Shown here in pieces: positions 37,132-46,272 of a stretch of 64,000 nt of DNA. The stretch is from Anabaena lutea FACHB-196 (lineage in GTDB: Bacteria > Cyanobacteriota > Cyanobacteriia > Cyanobacteriales > Nostocaceae): positions 1 to 64,000 of the forward strand of contig NZ_JACJST010000020.1 of NCBI RefSeq assembly GCF_014698305.1, written 5' to 3'. The notes beneath the pieces were generated by a model, which did no database searches, had not been told where the DNA came from, and saw nothing but the letters and a program-made list of their open reading frames with translations. The position numbers were made by a program, and so were the translations under genes. Every line of letters begins with the position of its first letter. The stretch's first letter is position 1.

Positions 37132-38355
37132 ATGAGACTGGCTGAAAGCTTAACAATTGATTGGGTTTTAGTAAACACCTGCGTGCAGTTTGCAGCTTGG
37201 GGGTTATTCTCCCTATTACTCGCAGAAATATTAAGGGACAGCTACCATGCTTTGTGTCACCAGGTAACTTGGCTGGCTAAATGGCACAATAAGCACCACG
37301 CGGCTTATCGTCGGGATTTATCGTTAGTTTCCCAGAAAGCTTATCTAGATTCCCAGCTTTACCATGACATATTAGAGTCGAGTTTACTGGTAGTCATATT
37401 AACAGCAGTTGCCTTACTCGCCCAGCAATGGGGGTTATGGTTGGGAGTCGTCTATGCTGTAACTTTTTTGTATGGTGCATCTGGGCGCTATTTCCAAGGA
37501 ACAATTGATACAGACTACAACCACCTACCTGGGGCTTTAGAGACAATTCCTTCTGTTTGGTTTGTGAATAGAACTTATCATTGGCGACATCATTTTGATG
37601 ATGTTAACGCTTATTACAGTGGTGTCTTTCCCTTAGTAGATAAAATTTTGGGAACAGGACTTTCTGTCAAAGGTAAAACCGTGGCTTTAACGGGTGCGTC
37701 TGGTGCTTTAGGACAAGCATTAGTGGCTCAGTTGCTGAAGCATAATGCTACAGTTGTGGCATTAAGCACCAATCCCGACAAAATACAACCGCAAGCTGGC
37801 GTGAAAGTGCTGGCTTGGGAATTGGGTAATGAAGCGGAACTACAAGCCAGATTAGAGAAAGTGGATATTCTAATTATCAATCATGGCGTGAATGTTTATA
37901 GCGATCGCACTTCGGCAGCAATTCAAAATTCCTATGAAGTGAACACCTTTTCGGCGTTGCGGTTGATAGATATATTTTCTGCAACTGTTACAGGCCCATT
38001 CGCCAAAGCAACTAAGGAAATTTGGGTTAACACTTCGGAAGCGGAGGTTTCCCCAGCCTTTAGTCCCCTGTATGAACTCAGTAAAAGAGCCTTAGGGGAT
38101 ATTATTACTCTCAAGCAGCTAGATAGAGTTTGTGTAATTCGCAAGTTAATCTTGGGACCGTTTAAGAGTCAACTAAATCCTTATGGTGTGATGTCAGCAA
38201 CCCAAGTAGCGCGAGGGATTTTGTTTTTAGCCAAGCGGGATTTTAGAAATATTATTGTCACGGTAAACCCGTTGACATATGTGTTGTTTCCCATCAAGGA
38301 ATTTACTACTTGGTTGTATTATCGCATTTTTAGTAAAGCCTTAAAAACTGACTGA
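37132..38355 (+). CDS. Fatty-acid hydroxylase/desaturase-SDR fusion protein
   Basis: The N-terminal 180 residues form a membrane di-iron domain with His clusters HALCH, HNKHH and WRHH (sterol desaturase/fatty acid hydroxylase superfamily). Fused to it is a Rossmann short-chain dehydrogenase starting at VALTGASGALGQALVAQLL, with NHGVN in the middle and a YELSKRALGD motif carrying the catalytic Tyr-x3-Lys. Such bifunctional proteins are annotated in cyanobacteria, but the substrate is not established; lipid or sterol-like modification followed by oxidoreduction is inferred. The start may instead be the adjacent GTG at 37129. Confidence 0.85.
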   Translation: MRLAESLTIDWVLVNTCVQFAAWGLFSLLLAEILRDSYHALCHQVTWLAKWHNKHHAAYRRDLSLVSQKAYLDSQLYHDILESSLLVVILTAVALLAQQWGLWLGVVYAVTFLYGASGRYFQGTIDTDYNHLPGALETIPSVWFVNRTYHWRHHFDDVNAYYSGVFPLVDKILGTGLSVKGKTVALTGASGALGQALVAQLLKHNATVVALSTNPDKIQPQAGVKVLAWELGNEAELQARLEKVDILIINHGVNVYSDRTSAAIQNSYEVNTFSALRLIDIFSATVTGPFAKATKEIWVNTSEAEVSPAFSPLYELSKRALGDIITLKQLDRVCVIRKLILGPFKSQLNPYGVMSATQVARGILFLAKRDFRNIIVTVNPLTYVLFPIKEFTTWLYYRIFSKALKTD

Positions 38356-38514
38356 TTTTCCAGCAATTAGCATTTAAATAAGCCATCTTGTAGAGAAATT
38401 TACTAATCTCTACATGGTGGTATGGCGTAAGCTATTGATAAAACCTAGATGCCAAAAGACTTTTGATACTGTCACCTGCAATACTTAGAAATTGGTTGTT
38501 CATTAATCTATTTT

Positions 38515-39396
38515 TTATTGCCAAAGAATATGCTTTTTTTGCGATTCTGAAAAATTTTCTGCTAATAAAGTTAAGTCTTCATAGGGCAAGGATATACTAC
38601 TATAAAATGAATGCTTTTTACTTCGGGGTGTATAATCAAAAAAGAGAGTAAATCTATCTGATGTTATGGGGATTTTCCCACGATGAAATATACTGTCTGT
38701 AGCAGCAAATATCACTGTACCCTTAGAACCAAGACATGAATTATAATTTTCCGCAGATATAACCTCTTGCATGGTTTTGTCGAGAATATAACCACATACA
38801 TATTTTAAAGAATCAGCTATGTGTGAAGTTAAAGACTGAGAAATATATTGAAATGGTCCTTGGTTCTCATCAACATCATTTAAATAAATGACGATTTTCA
38901 GGACCCTTCGAGCTTCACTATCTATATGCCATAATCTTGAACCTTTCTCTAATTGATTGGTGATATCTCTGCGAAAATATACACCATGATAGGCTACTGG
39001 AAAACCAAAGTAATTCTCAACAATGTTAAGTAAACGTTGTTCTAGTCCCCACAAAAATATTTCTGGATATTGCATTATTTGCCGAGAATTAGCATGAAAA
39101 ACAAATTGTTCTTCATGATTATGAACATTTTTTTCTAATCTGGGCATAATATTTTTTACGGCATCTAGTAATCGATAGGTAGATGGTATAGCTAATTCTT
39201 CTAATGAAGTAATTACAACACCTTCCTTTTTCATTGTATTTACTAAATCAAGATCACTTTTTGAAAGATGAGGCAGATTGATAATATGTTTTTTTACTGC
39301 TTCTTGATAAGCTAATTCACCTTGATATCGTATCAATGGAATTGTATTAATCTTTTTCAAGAGTTTATTATGAGCTATCTGGTGAAATTTATACAT
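38515..39396 (-). CDS. Phytanoyl-CoA dioxygenase (PhyH)-like protein
   Basis: The 293 residues include LWHIDSEARRVLKIVIYLND, where H-x-D would be the iron-binding pair, then GPFQYISQS and the distal SIFHRGKI with the third His and the 2-oxoglutarate-binding Arg. This is the PhyH arrangement. These enzymes hydroxylate small molecules, including peptide and lipid natural products. No biosynthetic genes lie next to it. The 3' end overlaps an unlikely plus-strand frame. The substrate is unknown. Confidence 0.72.
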   Translation of the reverse strand: MYKFHQIAHNKLLKKINTIPLIRYQGELAYQEAVKKHIINLPHLSKSDLDLVNTMKKEGVVITSLEELAIPSTYRLLDAVKNIMPRLEKNVHNHEEQFVFHANSRQIMQYPEIFLWGLEQRLLNIVENYFGFPVAYHGVYFRRDITNQLEKGSRLWHIDSEARRVLKIVIYLNDVDENQGPFQYISQSLTSHIADSLKYVCGYILDKTMQEVISAENYNSCLGSKGTVIFAATDSIFHRGKIPITSDRFTLFFDYTPRSKKHSFYSSISLPYEDLTLLAENFSESQKKHILWQ

Positions 39397-39926
39397 TATT
39401 TTATATCCTCAGATTAATTTAGATGTAAATATAACTATTGCAAGCAATTTAATTATCTTTCTTTAGTCATAAAGGTACTTGATTTTGAATAAGTAATCGG
39501 CATTATGGCTGGTAATTATTGCTATTTAATACCTTCTGTGTTGTGATGTAGTTAACTACAAAATTAAATTATATGTATATAGATATGTATATGGCGATAA
39601 AAATGACACCAATTGAGAGCATAATTATCACAGAGCAATACACGCAAGGCTGATTTTGTAGATATTTCCATTCCCTTGGCATTGGCGTAGTCTATCAGTA
39701 CGACTCAACGTCAAAAATGGTATAAAATAGACTAAATTGGTTGATGCTAAATGTTCTATAAAAATAAAATATTGTTTTCCTTGGGCTGAACACGCTTTTG
39801 ATGCGGTTTTTAATGGTGTTAGTAATCAATTAGCGTTATATTACACCGAAAGGTTTTTGGCTTGGGCTTTGTTTGTCCAGTAATTTAATCATCTTGATCA
39901 TCAAATTTTAGAATTTTTAGAAGCAT
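39397..39926. other. Intergenic region with a possible decayed gene fragment
   Basis: From 39,779 to 39,883 one plus-strand frame reads PWAEHAFDAVFNGVSNQL and on to FLAWALFVQ before a stop, with a coding-like amino-acid composition, but no start and no homologous body upstream. It may be the end of a degraded gene. The rest is AT-rich with no feature. Confidence 0.35.
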
Positions 39927-40331
39927 ATGGTGCGCTTGTTTGTGACAGGGATTTTAGTTTTGTTAACTGCTTGTAGCAGTATTGTATTGCTACCGACTTA
40001 TGATTTAGTCCAGAAAGCGATCGCACTCCAAGTAGAACAAACCCAACAGCAACTTAGCCAAAAGCTAGATTTAGACTTCCAAGCATTTGACATTCAGGGA
40101 CTTTCAATTACCCAACAGCAACCCCTGACGATTGAAAATTTACCCGCTTACCGTGTGCGGGGAACCTATAATCTCATAGTCAAATTACCAAAACGCAGCT
40201 TTACCCAAGCGCAAAAACCCTTTGAACTTTATTTGCAAATTCAGAAAGAAGGTAAAAGCTGGAGGTTGCTGCTTCCAGACAAAAATAGTCAAAATACTCA
40301 CCCAAGTTGGCGTAGTTACCTGATTCTTTAG
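39927..40331 (+). CDS. Putative lipoprotein of unknown function
   Basis: A short hydrophobic leader ends in the lipobox LTAC (residues about 13-16), predicting a lipid-anchored envelope protein of 134 residues. The mature part has alternating strands (YRVRGTYNLIVKLPKRSF, FELYLQIQKEGKSWRLLLP) and resembles nothing I can name. The start codon ATG follows an AGAAGC stretch. Confidence 0.65.
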   Translation: MVRLFVTGILVLLTACSSIVLLPTYDLVQKAIALQVEQTQQQLSQKLDLDFQAFDIQGLSITQQQPLTIENLPAYRVRGTYNLIVKLPKRSFTQAQKPFELYLQIQKEGKSWRLLLPDKNSQNTHPSWRSYLIL

Positions 40332-40468
40332 TTGGTGTGTGCTACTGCAAAAACTATCACAGTTAAACAAGCTAAAATCTCAAGTTCAAAATCCCAAATT
40401 TCTATAACTACCATGTGCTATTAGAAAAACCAGCACAGGGACAGAAGTATAACAGCTAACCTGTAGCC

Positions 40469-41278
40469 ATGATGGGGATAACTGTTTTACCGAAGATAAA
40501 AAATATGTATTTCAACTTTTTTCTCAGTTCTATTGTGGGAATTGTTGTCACAGTATTACTAGCTTTTGGGGTTTTGCAATGGTTACACATACCTGCTGGT
40601 AATTTTCTCGATTGGGTAATTGGTGGTGCAAGTTTTTGGTGGTTATTAGTAATTGTCACAGTTCCCTGGAATGTGCATTTTCAAGCTAAAGAAGTTTTAG
40701 CAGAAGCAGCAGAATCAATTGAAAAAAATATTCCCGTAGATGAAAAACAAATTAAATATGTGAAAGCTTTAGCCAAGCGTTCGTTCTGGCTGGCAATTGG
40801 TTTACACTTAATCTCAGCCGTTGGTCTTTATATCTTAGCTGCTACTGGTATTAGTGCTGTAGGATATATCAGTTCTGGAGCAGCTTTGTTATTAACTTTA
40901 CTGCGTCCAGCTATCAGCGCCTATGAATATTTATATGCTCGGTTGAGAACGATTCGCCAAGCATTTATTTATCCTCGTGAAGATATTTTAGAACTTCGTA
41001 ACCGCTTTTATGAAATTGAACAAAAAATCCAATCTGTAGAAGATCAACTTAATCCAGAACAATCTTATTCTTTAGTAGCTAATCAACAACGGTTTTCAGA
41101 AGAAACCCGCCGAGAACTAGCGCGAATTATGGCTAATTTAGAGGAATTACGGGCTACAAATCAATCAGAACATGAACGTCTATCGAGAGAAGCCAGAAAT
41201 GCGATCGCACAACTTTCTAGTGATGGACAATTTCTCGATCATGTCCGGGAAATTATCAGATTCTTTAAATCAGCGTGA
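40469..41278 (+). CDS. Membrane protein with C-terminal coiled coil, unknown function
   Basis: Four hydrophobic segments (about residues 16-37, 45-65, 108-130 and 133-150) are followed by a predicted long coiled coil rich in E, R and Q (LELRNRFYEIEQKIQSVEDQ and downstream). No catalytic motif is visible. It may organise a membrane-associated structure, but that is speculative. In-frame ATGs at 40,472 and 40,505 are alternative starts. Confidence 0.75.
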   Translation: MMGITVLPKIKNMYFNFFLSSIVGIVVTVLLAFGVLQWLHIPAGNFLDWVIGGASFWWLLVIVTVPWNVHFQAKEVLAEAAESIEKNIPVDEKQIKYVKALAKRSFWLAIGLHLISAVGLYILAATGISAVGYISSGAALLLTLLRPAISAYEYLYARLRTIRQAFIYPREDILELRNRFYEIEQKIQSVEDQLNPEQSYSLVANQQRFSEETRRELARIMANLEELRATNQSEHERLSREARNAIAQLSSDGQFLDHVREIIRFFKSA

Positions 41279-41485
41279 ACATACACCAGGAAACAGCAGT
41301 AAAACCAGCTTTTTATTTACCTTTGTAACTACATCTTGTATTTAATTTGCCTGGAATACGCTGTAAATTAAATGATCACAATTATGAAAATTAATACAGA
41401 GACGTTTCAGGAAACGTCTCTATAGTATTTTCAAGTTAAAAAGATTTTAATTGATAAAGCCTATTGTGACAGAGAAATAGATGAG

Positions 41486-41977
41486 TTATTGCAGCACTTT
41501 AAAATTTTCAACTGTCACATATAATTCTTCATCTGCCATCTGTGCGCTATAATCAATGTTAATTTGAGTTGGGTAGCCAAGTTTGGGGTTGTATTTCACC
41601 GTCAAACTATCTGCTTTACGAGCGATCGCATCTTTAACTACACTAAACAGTTTAGGGATAGTATCATATTGTTTGAATAATTCTGGATCAACAGGGTTGC
41701 CAGTTTCTACAGAAATCACAGAAGTTGCCACGCCATTATTAACTTCAATAATCACAGGTCCTCTAGCTTCTGGTGTGCAGAAACAACTTCGCGTCAATTG
41801 ATAACTATATTTAGATACATTTTGACGATTCCAGAGTTTTTTATTAATGCTTAATTTTTTGATATTTGAGTTAGATGATTGTACTTTTGCTACTTGAATA
41901 GGTGGTTGAGCAATTAATGGTAAATACCACCCAAAAGAAATTAGTAATCCCGCACCGATAGCAATAGGTAAGCGCAT
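41486..41977 (-). CDS. DUF6174 family exported protein
   Basis: The ATG at 41,977 follows a GAGG site six bases upstream and opens a signal peptide (MRLPIAIGAGLLISFGWYLP). The mature part contains YSYQLTRSCFCTPE, GPVIIEVNNG and VKYNPKLGYPTQINIDY, the pattern of DUF6174. No function is known for this family. The CFC cysteines are conserved in it and could form a disulfide. Confidence 0.75.
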   Translation of the reverse strand: MRLPIAIGAGLLISFGWYLPLIAQPPIQVAKVQSSNSNIKKLSINKKLWNRQNVSKYSYQLTRSCFCTPEARGPVIIEVNNGVATSVISVETGNPVDPELFKQYDTIPKLFSVVKDAIARKADSLTVKYNPKLGYPTQINIDYSAQMADEELYVTVENFKVLQ

Positions 41978-42089
41978 AAAAATCCTCGTCTCTTGTAAAG
42001 AATATTTGTGATTTAAGTACATTGGTATAGACGAGCTTTAGGTGCAGAAGTTTCAGAAATATCTCAAATTAATATCTCAAATTCATCAA

Positions 42090-43442
42090 TCAAAGCAATC
42101 CGGCTGATTCATAAAGTCGTTTAAATAAGGCTTTAATTTTTGTACCATAATCTAAATCTGCTGACCATCTTCCTGATAGTTGATCAACTGATGGAGCAAT
42201 ACCCCTGGTGACAAATCTAAATCGGGGATCTACTTCTTGTTGTACTAAAGGTTCTAAACTGGCGTAGGCTTTCAAATGTTGAATATGCGCTCTGACACCT
42301 ATTCTGGCGCTAGGAAAAGATGCTGCTTGTGCGCCACCACCTATTGCTCCTAAACCAGCAAAGTTATTTTGCTGAGGTTTGACATCACCACCAAAACGTA
42401 AAAATCCAGTTTCTAAACACATTTGGCAAAAGGCAAGATCATGGTTTACTCCTTCGAGAGCGGCTTCTTCTCGATAAAGTTTCGGCACATCAGGAAACTG
42501 GATTAGGGCGTTGTCATTGTTGTTCTTCAAAAATATTTGTAGCTGTATTTCTGAGGTATTGCCATTGGAAATAATTTTGTCAATTTGTCCTGGACAAACT
42601 GTTAAAATTGAGCGTAATTTGAGAGTACTAGTTGCACCATCCCAGGCAATAGAAATATTAAAATCCCGAAGTTCGATGGCTTTGATGTAAACTATTCGCC
42701 GATAGGTAACACGGTTAACATTAGGTGATTTTGATAAATCAATTTGCAAGCGATCTACTAAATCAATGGGTATATAAGAGTTGCCATTAATCAGCACTCC
42801 TTGCTCTGGGTAATTTTGTCCATTGATATTGATATTGATTGGTGGATAATTTGGTTCTGCGGGAGTTCCAGGATTGGGATCAATTACTCGACTCCAAGCT
42901 ATTAATCCATCAACAATTCCTAAAGCAAAATCACGGCGACGAGTTTGTAGTAAAGTTCGATCATCTGGACTGCTGATAAAACCCACTTGTAGTAATAATG
43001 CTGCGATCGCAGTCTGACGACAAAACATCAAACTACCTAAGCCACTATCTGTATCAGGCTTAACGCCGCGATTGGGTAATTGAGGCACACGGCGCAACAA
43101 TCCCATCAGCAACATCTCTGCATTTTGTTTGCGGATATTATTGTTGGCAATATAGAAAACACTAGCTCCCCGGATACTCGGACTACTAGCCGCATCAGAG
43201 TGAATTTCTACCGCCACATCAGTGGAACGAGCGCGAGAATTAATCCAGGTAATAGTTTGAGCAGCACTCAAATCATCAGGAACAGCTAACACTTCCACAG
43301 TCCGGGATCTCAGTTCTGTAACAATCAAATCCCGTAAAAGAATCATTTCTTTCGCTTCAGTAGTACCAGCTGCGATCGCACCAGGATCAATTCCGCCCGC
43401 TTCTTTGCCCCCATGCGCCGCCGAAATAAAAATACGTCCCAT
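42090..43442 (-). CDS. N-acetylmuramoyl-L-alanine amidase with C-terminal glucosaminidase-like domain
   Basis: The first 190 residues form an Amidase_3 domain: AAHGGKEAGG with the first zinc His, TEAKE with the Glu ligand, VEIHSDA with the second His, and VGFISSPDD near the end. The middle (ILINGNSYIPIDLVDRLQI-like) resembles a copper-amine-oxidase N-terminal stalk. The C-terminal part (ICQMCLETGFLRFGG, QNNFAGLGAIGG, GVRAHIQHLKAYAS) fits a lysozyme-like glucosaminidase. No signal peptide is evident. It cleaves peptidoglycan cross-links, as in septal or filament remodelling. It is on the host side of the prophage and separated from it by dnaG. Confidence 0.88.
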   Translation of the reverse strand: MGRIFISAAHGGKEAGGIDPGAIAAGTTEAKEMILLRDLIVTELRSRTVEVLAVPDDLSAAQTITWINSRARSTDVAVEIHSDAASSPSIRGASVFYIANNNIRKQNAEMLLMGLLRRVPQLPNRGVKPDTDSGLGSLMFCRQTAIAALLLQVGFISSPDDRTLLQTRRRDFALGIVDGLIAWSRVIDPNPGTPAEPNYPPINININGQNYPEQGVLINGNSYIPIDLVDRLQIDLSKSPNVNRVTYRRIVYIKAIELRDFNISIAWDGATSTLKLRSILTVCPGQIDKIISNGNTSEIQLQIFLKNNNDNALIQFPDVPKLYREEAALEGVNHDLAFCQMCLETGFLRFGGDVKPQQNNFAGLGAIGGGAQAASFPSARIGVRAHIQHLKAYASLEPLVQQEVDPRFRFVTRGIAPSVDQLSGRWSADLDYGTKIKALFKRLYESAGLL

Positions 43443-43595
43443 TTTTGATGTTTCCCGTTGTTATGCTTCAGCTTATGCAATTTTATCGATTATTCGGGTT
43501 CTCACAACAAGAATTATAATAGTCTCTGAAGGCGGGAGTCAGGAGTCAGGAGGAAGAAGAGGATTTAGAATAATCTAGAACCTGAAAAACTATTT

Positions 43596-43732
43596 ACCAA
43601 TCACCAATCACCAATCACCAATCACCAATCACCAATCACCAATCACCAATCCCCAATCCCCAATCACCAATCACCAATCACCAATCACCAATCACCAATC
43701 ACCAATCACCAATCACCAATCACCAATCACCA
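43596..43732. repeat. Heptamer array (CACCAAT) abutting dnaG
   Basis: About 19-20 units of CACCAAT, with two CCCCAAT variants in the middle, end about 12 bases before the dnaG start codon. The array fills most of the divergent gap between the amidase gene and dnaG, leaving no Shine-Dalgarno sequence for dnaG. Confidence 0.9.
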
Positions 43733-43743
43733 TTACCTAAAAA

Positions 43744-45651
43744 ATGCAAATCCCTCGCTTACATCCAGACACAGTTGAAGAAGTCAAACTCCGTGCTGAT
43801 ATTGTTGATGTTGTTTCGGAGTATGTAGTCTTACGGAAGCGCGGAAAAGATTTTGTTGGTTTATGCCCTTTTCATGATGAGAAAAGCCCCAGTTTCACCG
43901 TCAGCCCAAACAAGCAAATGTATTATTGCTTCGGTTGTCAAGCTGGAGGTAACGCCATTAAGTTTCTCATGGATTTGAATAAACGCCACTTTACGGAAGT
44001 AGTACTAGACTTAGCACGGCGTTACCAAGTCCCTGTACAAACCTTAGAACCAGAACAAAGGCAAGAATTACAGCGCCAGTTATCTCTGCGTGAGCAGTTG
44101 TACGAGGTTTTGGCTTCCACAGCCCAATTTTATCAACACGCCCTCAGACACACGCAGCAACAAAAGGTAATGCAATATTTACAGGAGAGTCGCCAACTCA
44201 AAGAAGAGACAATTCAACAATTTGGTTTAGGTTATGCGCCTTCTGGTTGGGAAACCCTGCATCGGTATTTGGTGGAAGATAAACGCTACCCAGTGCAATT
44301 GGTGGAAAAGGCGGGTTTGATTAAACCGAGGAAAGAAGGAGGTGGATATTATGATGTATTTCGGGATAGGTTGATGATTCCTATTCGTGACGTACAAGGG
44401 CGAGTAATTGCTTTTGGTGGGAGAACACTGACAGATGAACAACCCAAATATTTGAACTCACCGGAAACAGAACTTTTTAGTAAAGGTAAAACCTTATTTG
44501 CTCTAGATCAAGCTAAAGACGGAATTGCTAAACTAGATCAAGCTGTGGTAGTTGAGGGATACTTTGATGCGATCGCTCTCCATGCTGCGGGAATTAATAA
44601 CGCCGTCGCTTCTCTGGGAACAGCTTTAAGCATAGAACAAGTCCGTTTACTCTTGCGTTACACCGATTCCAAACAACTAGTACTCAACTTTGATGCTGAT
44701 AAAGCTGGAACCAACGCCGCCGAAAGAGCGATCGGTGAAATTGCAACTTTAGCATATCAAGGCGAAGTGCAATTAAAAATTCTTAACTTACCCAACGGTA
44801 AAGATGCTGATGAATACTTGCATAGTCATACAGCCGCAGATTATCAGCAACTATTAACCAACGCCCCATTATGGTTAAATTGGCAGATTGACCAAATTAT
44901 TAAAGATAGAAATTTAAGACAAGCTACCGACTTTCAGCAAGTCACGCAACAAATAGTAAAACTCTTGCAAAATATAGTTAATAGTGATACTCTTAATTAC
45001 TACATTTCCTACTGTGCAGAAATACTCAGCTTAGGGGACGCTAGACTTATTCCTCTAAGAATTGAGAACTTACTAACTCAAATTGCTCCTACTAAGGTAC
45101 AAAGCCCAAGTGCAAGAGTACGCAAACAGGAGCCTAAAACGCCAAAGCTATCTCTAGTAAATACAGAACGTAGTCTACTAGAACGAGCCGAGGCGTTATT
45201 ATTACAAATTTATCTCCATTGTCCAGAACAGCGTCAGGTAATAATTGATGAATTAGAAGAGCGAAATTTAGAATTAAGCCTTTCTCATCACCGTTTTTTA
45301 TGGTTACAGATTTCTGAATTAACAGACGAAGCTGATTTAATTTCCAGTTTGCAAAATCGATATTTAGAATTATCAGAAGAATTAGTATTAGTTGCTCATT
45401 TATTCCATTTAAATGAGAAAACCAATAAAGAAATATTGCGTACTCCCCAAGTAGTGCAAGCAACGCTGGCTTGTATGGAAATAGTTTTGAGAGAAAAGCG
45501 TTGTCGTCACTTTATGGAACTATGGGAGAACATAGATATCCAAGCAGAACCAGATAAATATAAATATTATGCAGACGCTATGTATGCTGAAAAAACGCGA
45601 CTACAAGAACTAGACAAACAACGACAATTTTCGATTACAGAATTGTTGTAA
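43744..45651 (+). CDS. dnaG: DNA primase
   Basis: A full-length 635-residue primase. The N-terminal zinc finger is CPFHDEKSPSF followed by YYCFGCQAGG (CHC2). The TOPRIM catalytic core has VVVEGYFDAIAL with the Glu and VLNFDADKAG with the Asp-x-Asp. A C-terminal helicase-binding domain ends the protein. It synthesises RNA primers for lagging-strand replication. It is a host gene at the edge of the prophage, whose left end lies 197 bp after its stop codon. Confidence 0.97.
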   Translation: MQIPRLHPDTVEEVKLRADIVDVVSEYVVLRKRGKDFVGLCPFHDEKSPSFTVSPNKQMYYCFGCQAGGNAIKFLMDLNKRHFTEVVLDLARRYQVPVQTLEPEQRQELQRQLSLREQLYEVLASTAQFYQHALRHTQQQKVMQYLQESRQLKEETIQQFGLGYAPSGWETLHRYLVEDKRYPVQLVEKAGLIKPRKEGGGYYDVFRDRLMIPIRDVQGRVIAFGGRTLTDEQPKYLNSPETELFSKGKTLFALDQAKDGIAKLDQAVVVEGYFDAIALHAAGINNAVASLGTALSIEQVRLLLRYTDSKQLVLNFDADKAGTNAAERAIGEIATLAYQGEVQLKILNLPNGKDADEYLHSHTAADYQQLLTNAPLWLNWQIDQIIKDRNLRQATDFQQVTQQIVKLLQNIVNSDTLNYYISYCAEILSLGDARLIPLRIENLLTQIAPTKVQSPSARVRKQEPKTPKLSLVNTERSLLERAEALLLQIYLHCPEQRQVIIDELEERNLELSLSHHRFLWLQISELTDEADLISSLQNRYLELSEELVLVAHLFHLNEKTNKEILRTPQVVQATLACMEIVLREKRCRHFMELWENIDIQAEPDKYKYYADAMYAEKTRLQELDKQRQFSITELL

Positions 45652-45847
45652 TTTAGGGTTTGCTGAAAAAGTTATCTGTGTTCGCGCAGCGTGACGTAAG
45701 TCATGGGCTAGGAGTCAGAATTCAGGAGACGCTTCGCAGACCTCCGGTTCAGGAGTCAGGAGGAAGAATTAGAAGGAGAGAAGAATAGTCTTGAATCTGG
45801 TCAAGTGATAGGCTTTTGCTAGCTTCAACGCTTATTCCTTGCGCCTG

Positions 45848-46000
45848 TGTAGGATGACAGATGGATTGATAAATATCGGGATGAGCCGGGATGAGCCGGG
45901 ATGAGCCGGGATGAAGGGTTTGGGGCTTTTAGGCAATTTTCTCTAGTGACAGATGGTTTGATAAATGATGTCTCGTTAACGACAAATGATTTGATCAATA
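45848..46000. repeat. Predicted left transposon end with three transposase-binding-like sites
   Basis: Three related 20-bp sites lie at 45,855-45,874 (TGACAGATGGATTGATAAAT), 45,947-45,966 (TGACAGATGGTTTGATAAAT) and about 45,979-45,998 (ACGACAAATGATTTGATCAA). The outermost is preceded by TGT at 45,848, matching the TGT-N3-(A/G)TGACA(A/G)AT layout of Tn7/Mu-family ends. The last minus-strand gene stops 12-15 bp inside the third site, as expected near a terminus. Confidence 0.72.
45878..45917. repeat. 10-bp direct repeats GGGATGAGCC within the left end
   Basis: Three exact units (45,878-45,907) and a fourth variant GGGATGAAGG sit between the first and second terminal sites, with helical-turn spacing. 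Confidence 0.85.
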
Positions 46001-46011
46001 ATTTGGGAATA

Positions 46012-46272
46012 CTATGAGGGCATCGCTTTTATCTTGGGTATGCTTCCTAGGATAAGTGCTACCTTCTGCCCATTCGCGATCGCACCTGTGGTAATTGACT
46101 CGGCTTGATGGATAGTGCCATCAACAGTTTGCACAGAATAATAACCCAAGTCGGCATCGTAGCCAATTACAACGCCTTGACCTTGCCTGGACTTTTGAGA
46201 TGCAATTATTTTTTGCCCAAAGAGCGATCGGTTAATCCTGGACTGGTTTAACAGAGAGTTCAAATCATTCAT
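46012..46272 (-). CDS. Small virion-associated paralogue of the 712-residue protein's N-terminus
   Basis: From the ATG at 46,272 the 86-residue product reads MNDLNSLLNQSRINRSLFG; a longer frame from 46,356 overlaps the upstream gene. Residues about 10-85 match residues 12-88 of the upstream protein (GYDADLGYYSVQTVDG versus EFDADTGKYKIRNTE, AESITTGAI versus SESITNGAI, GSIPKIKAMP versus GSIPSIDAMP). The shared module therefore exists alone and as the N-terminus of a large protein. Role unknown; the context suggests tail or baseplate. It overlaps the upstream gene by 8 bp. Confidence 0.7.
   Translation of the reverse strand: MNDLNSLLNQSRINRSLFGQKIIASQKSRQGQGVVIGYDADLGYYSVQTVDGTIHQAESITTGAIANGQKVALILGSIPKIKAMPS

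Noticed and set aside
38463-38651. Plus-strand 62-codon frame opposite the PhyH-like gene
   Set aside because: It overlaps the 3' end of a gene with conserved catalytic residues and has no ribosome binding site.
42090-43442. The amidase as a phage endolysin
   Set aside because: It lies outside the predicted end, beyond dnaG, and its multidomain form is typical of cyanobacterial cell-wall enzymes.
43596-43732. Regular repeats resembling a CRISPR array
   Set aside because: Units are contiguous 7-mers without spacers, and no cas gene is near.
45134-45463. Minus-strand 109-codon frame inside dnaG
   Set aside because: It is the antisense shadow of the dnaG C-terminal domain.
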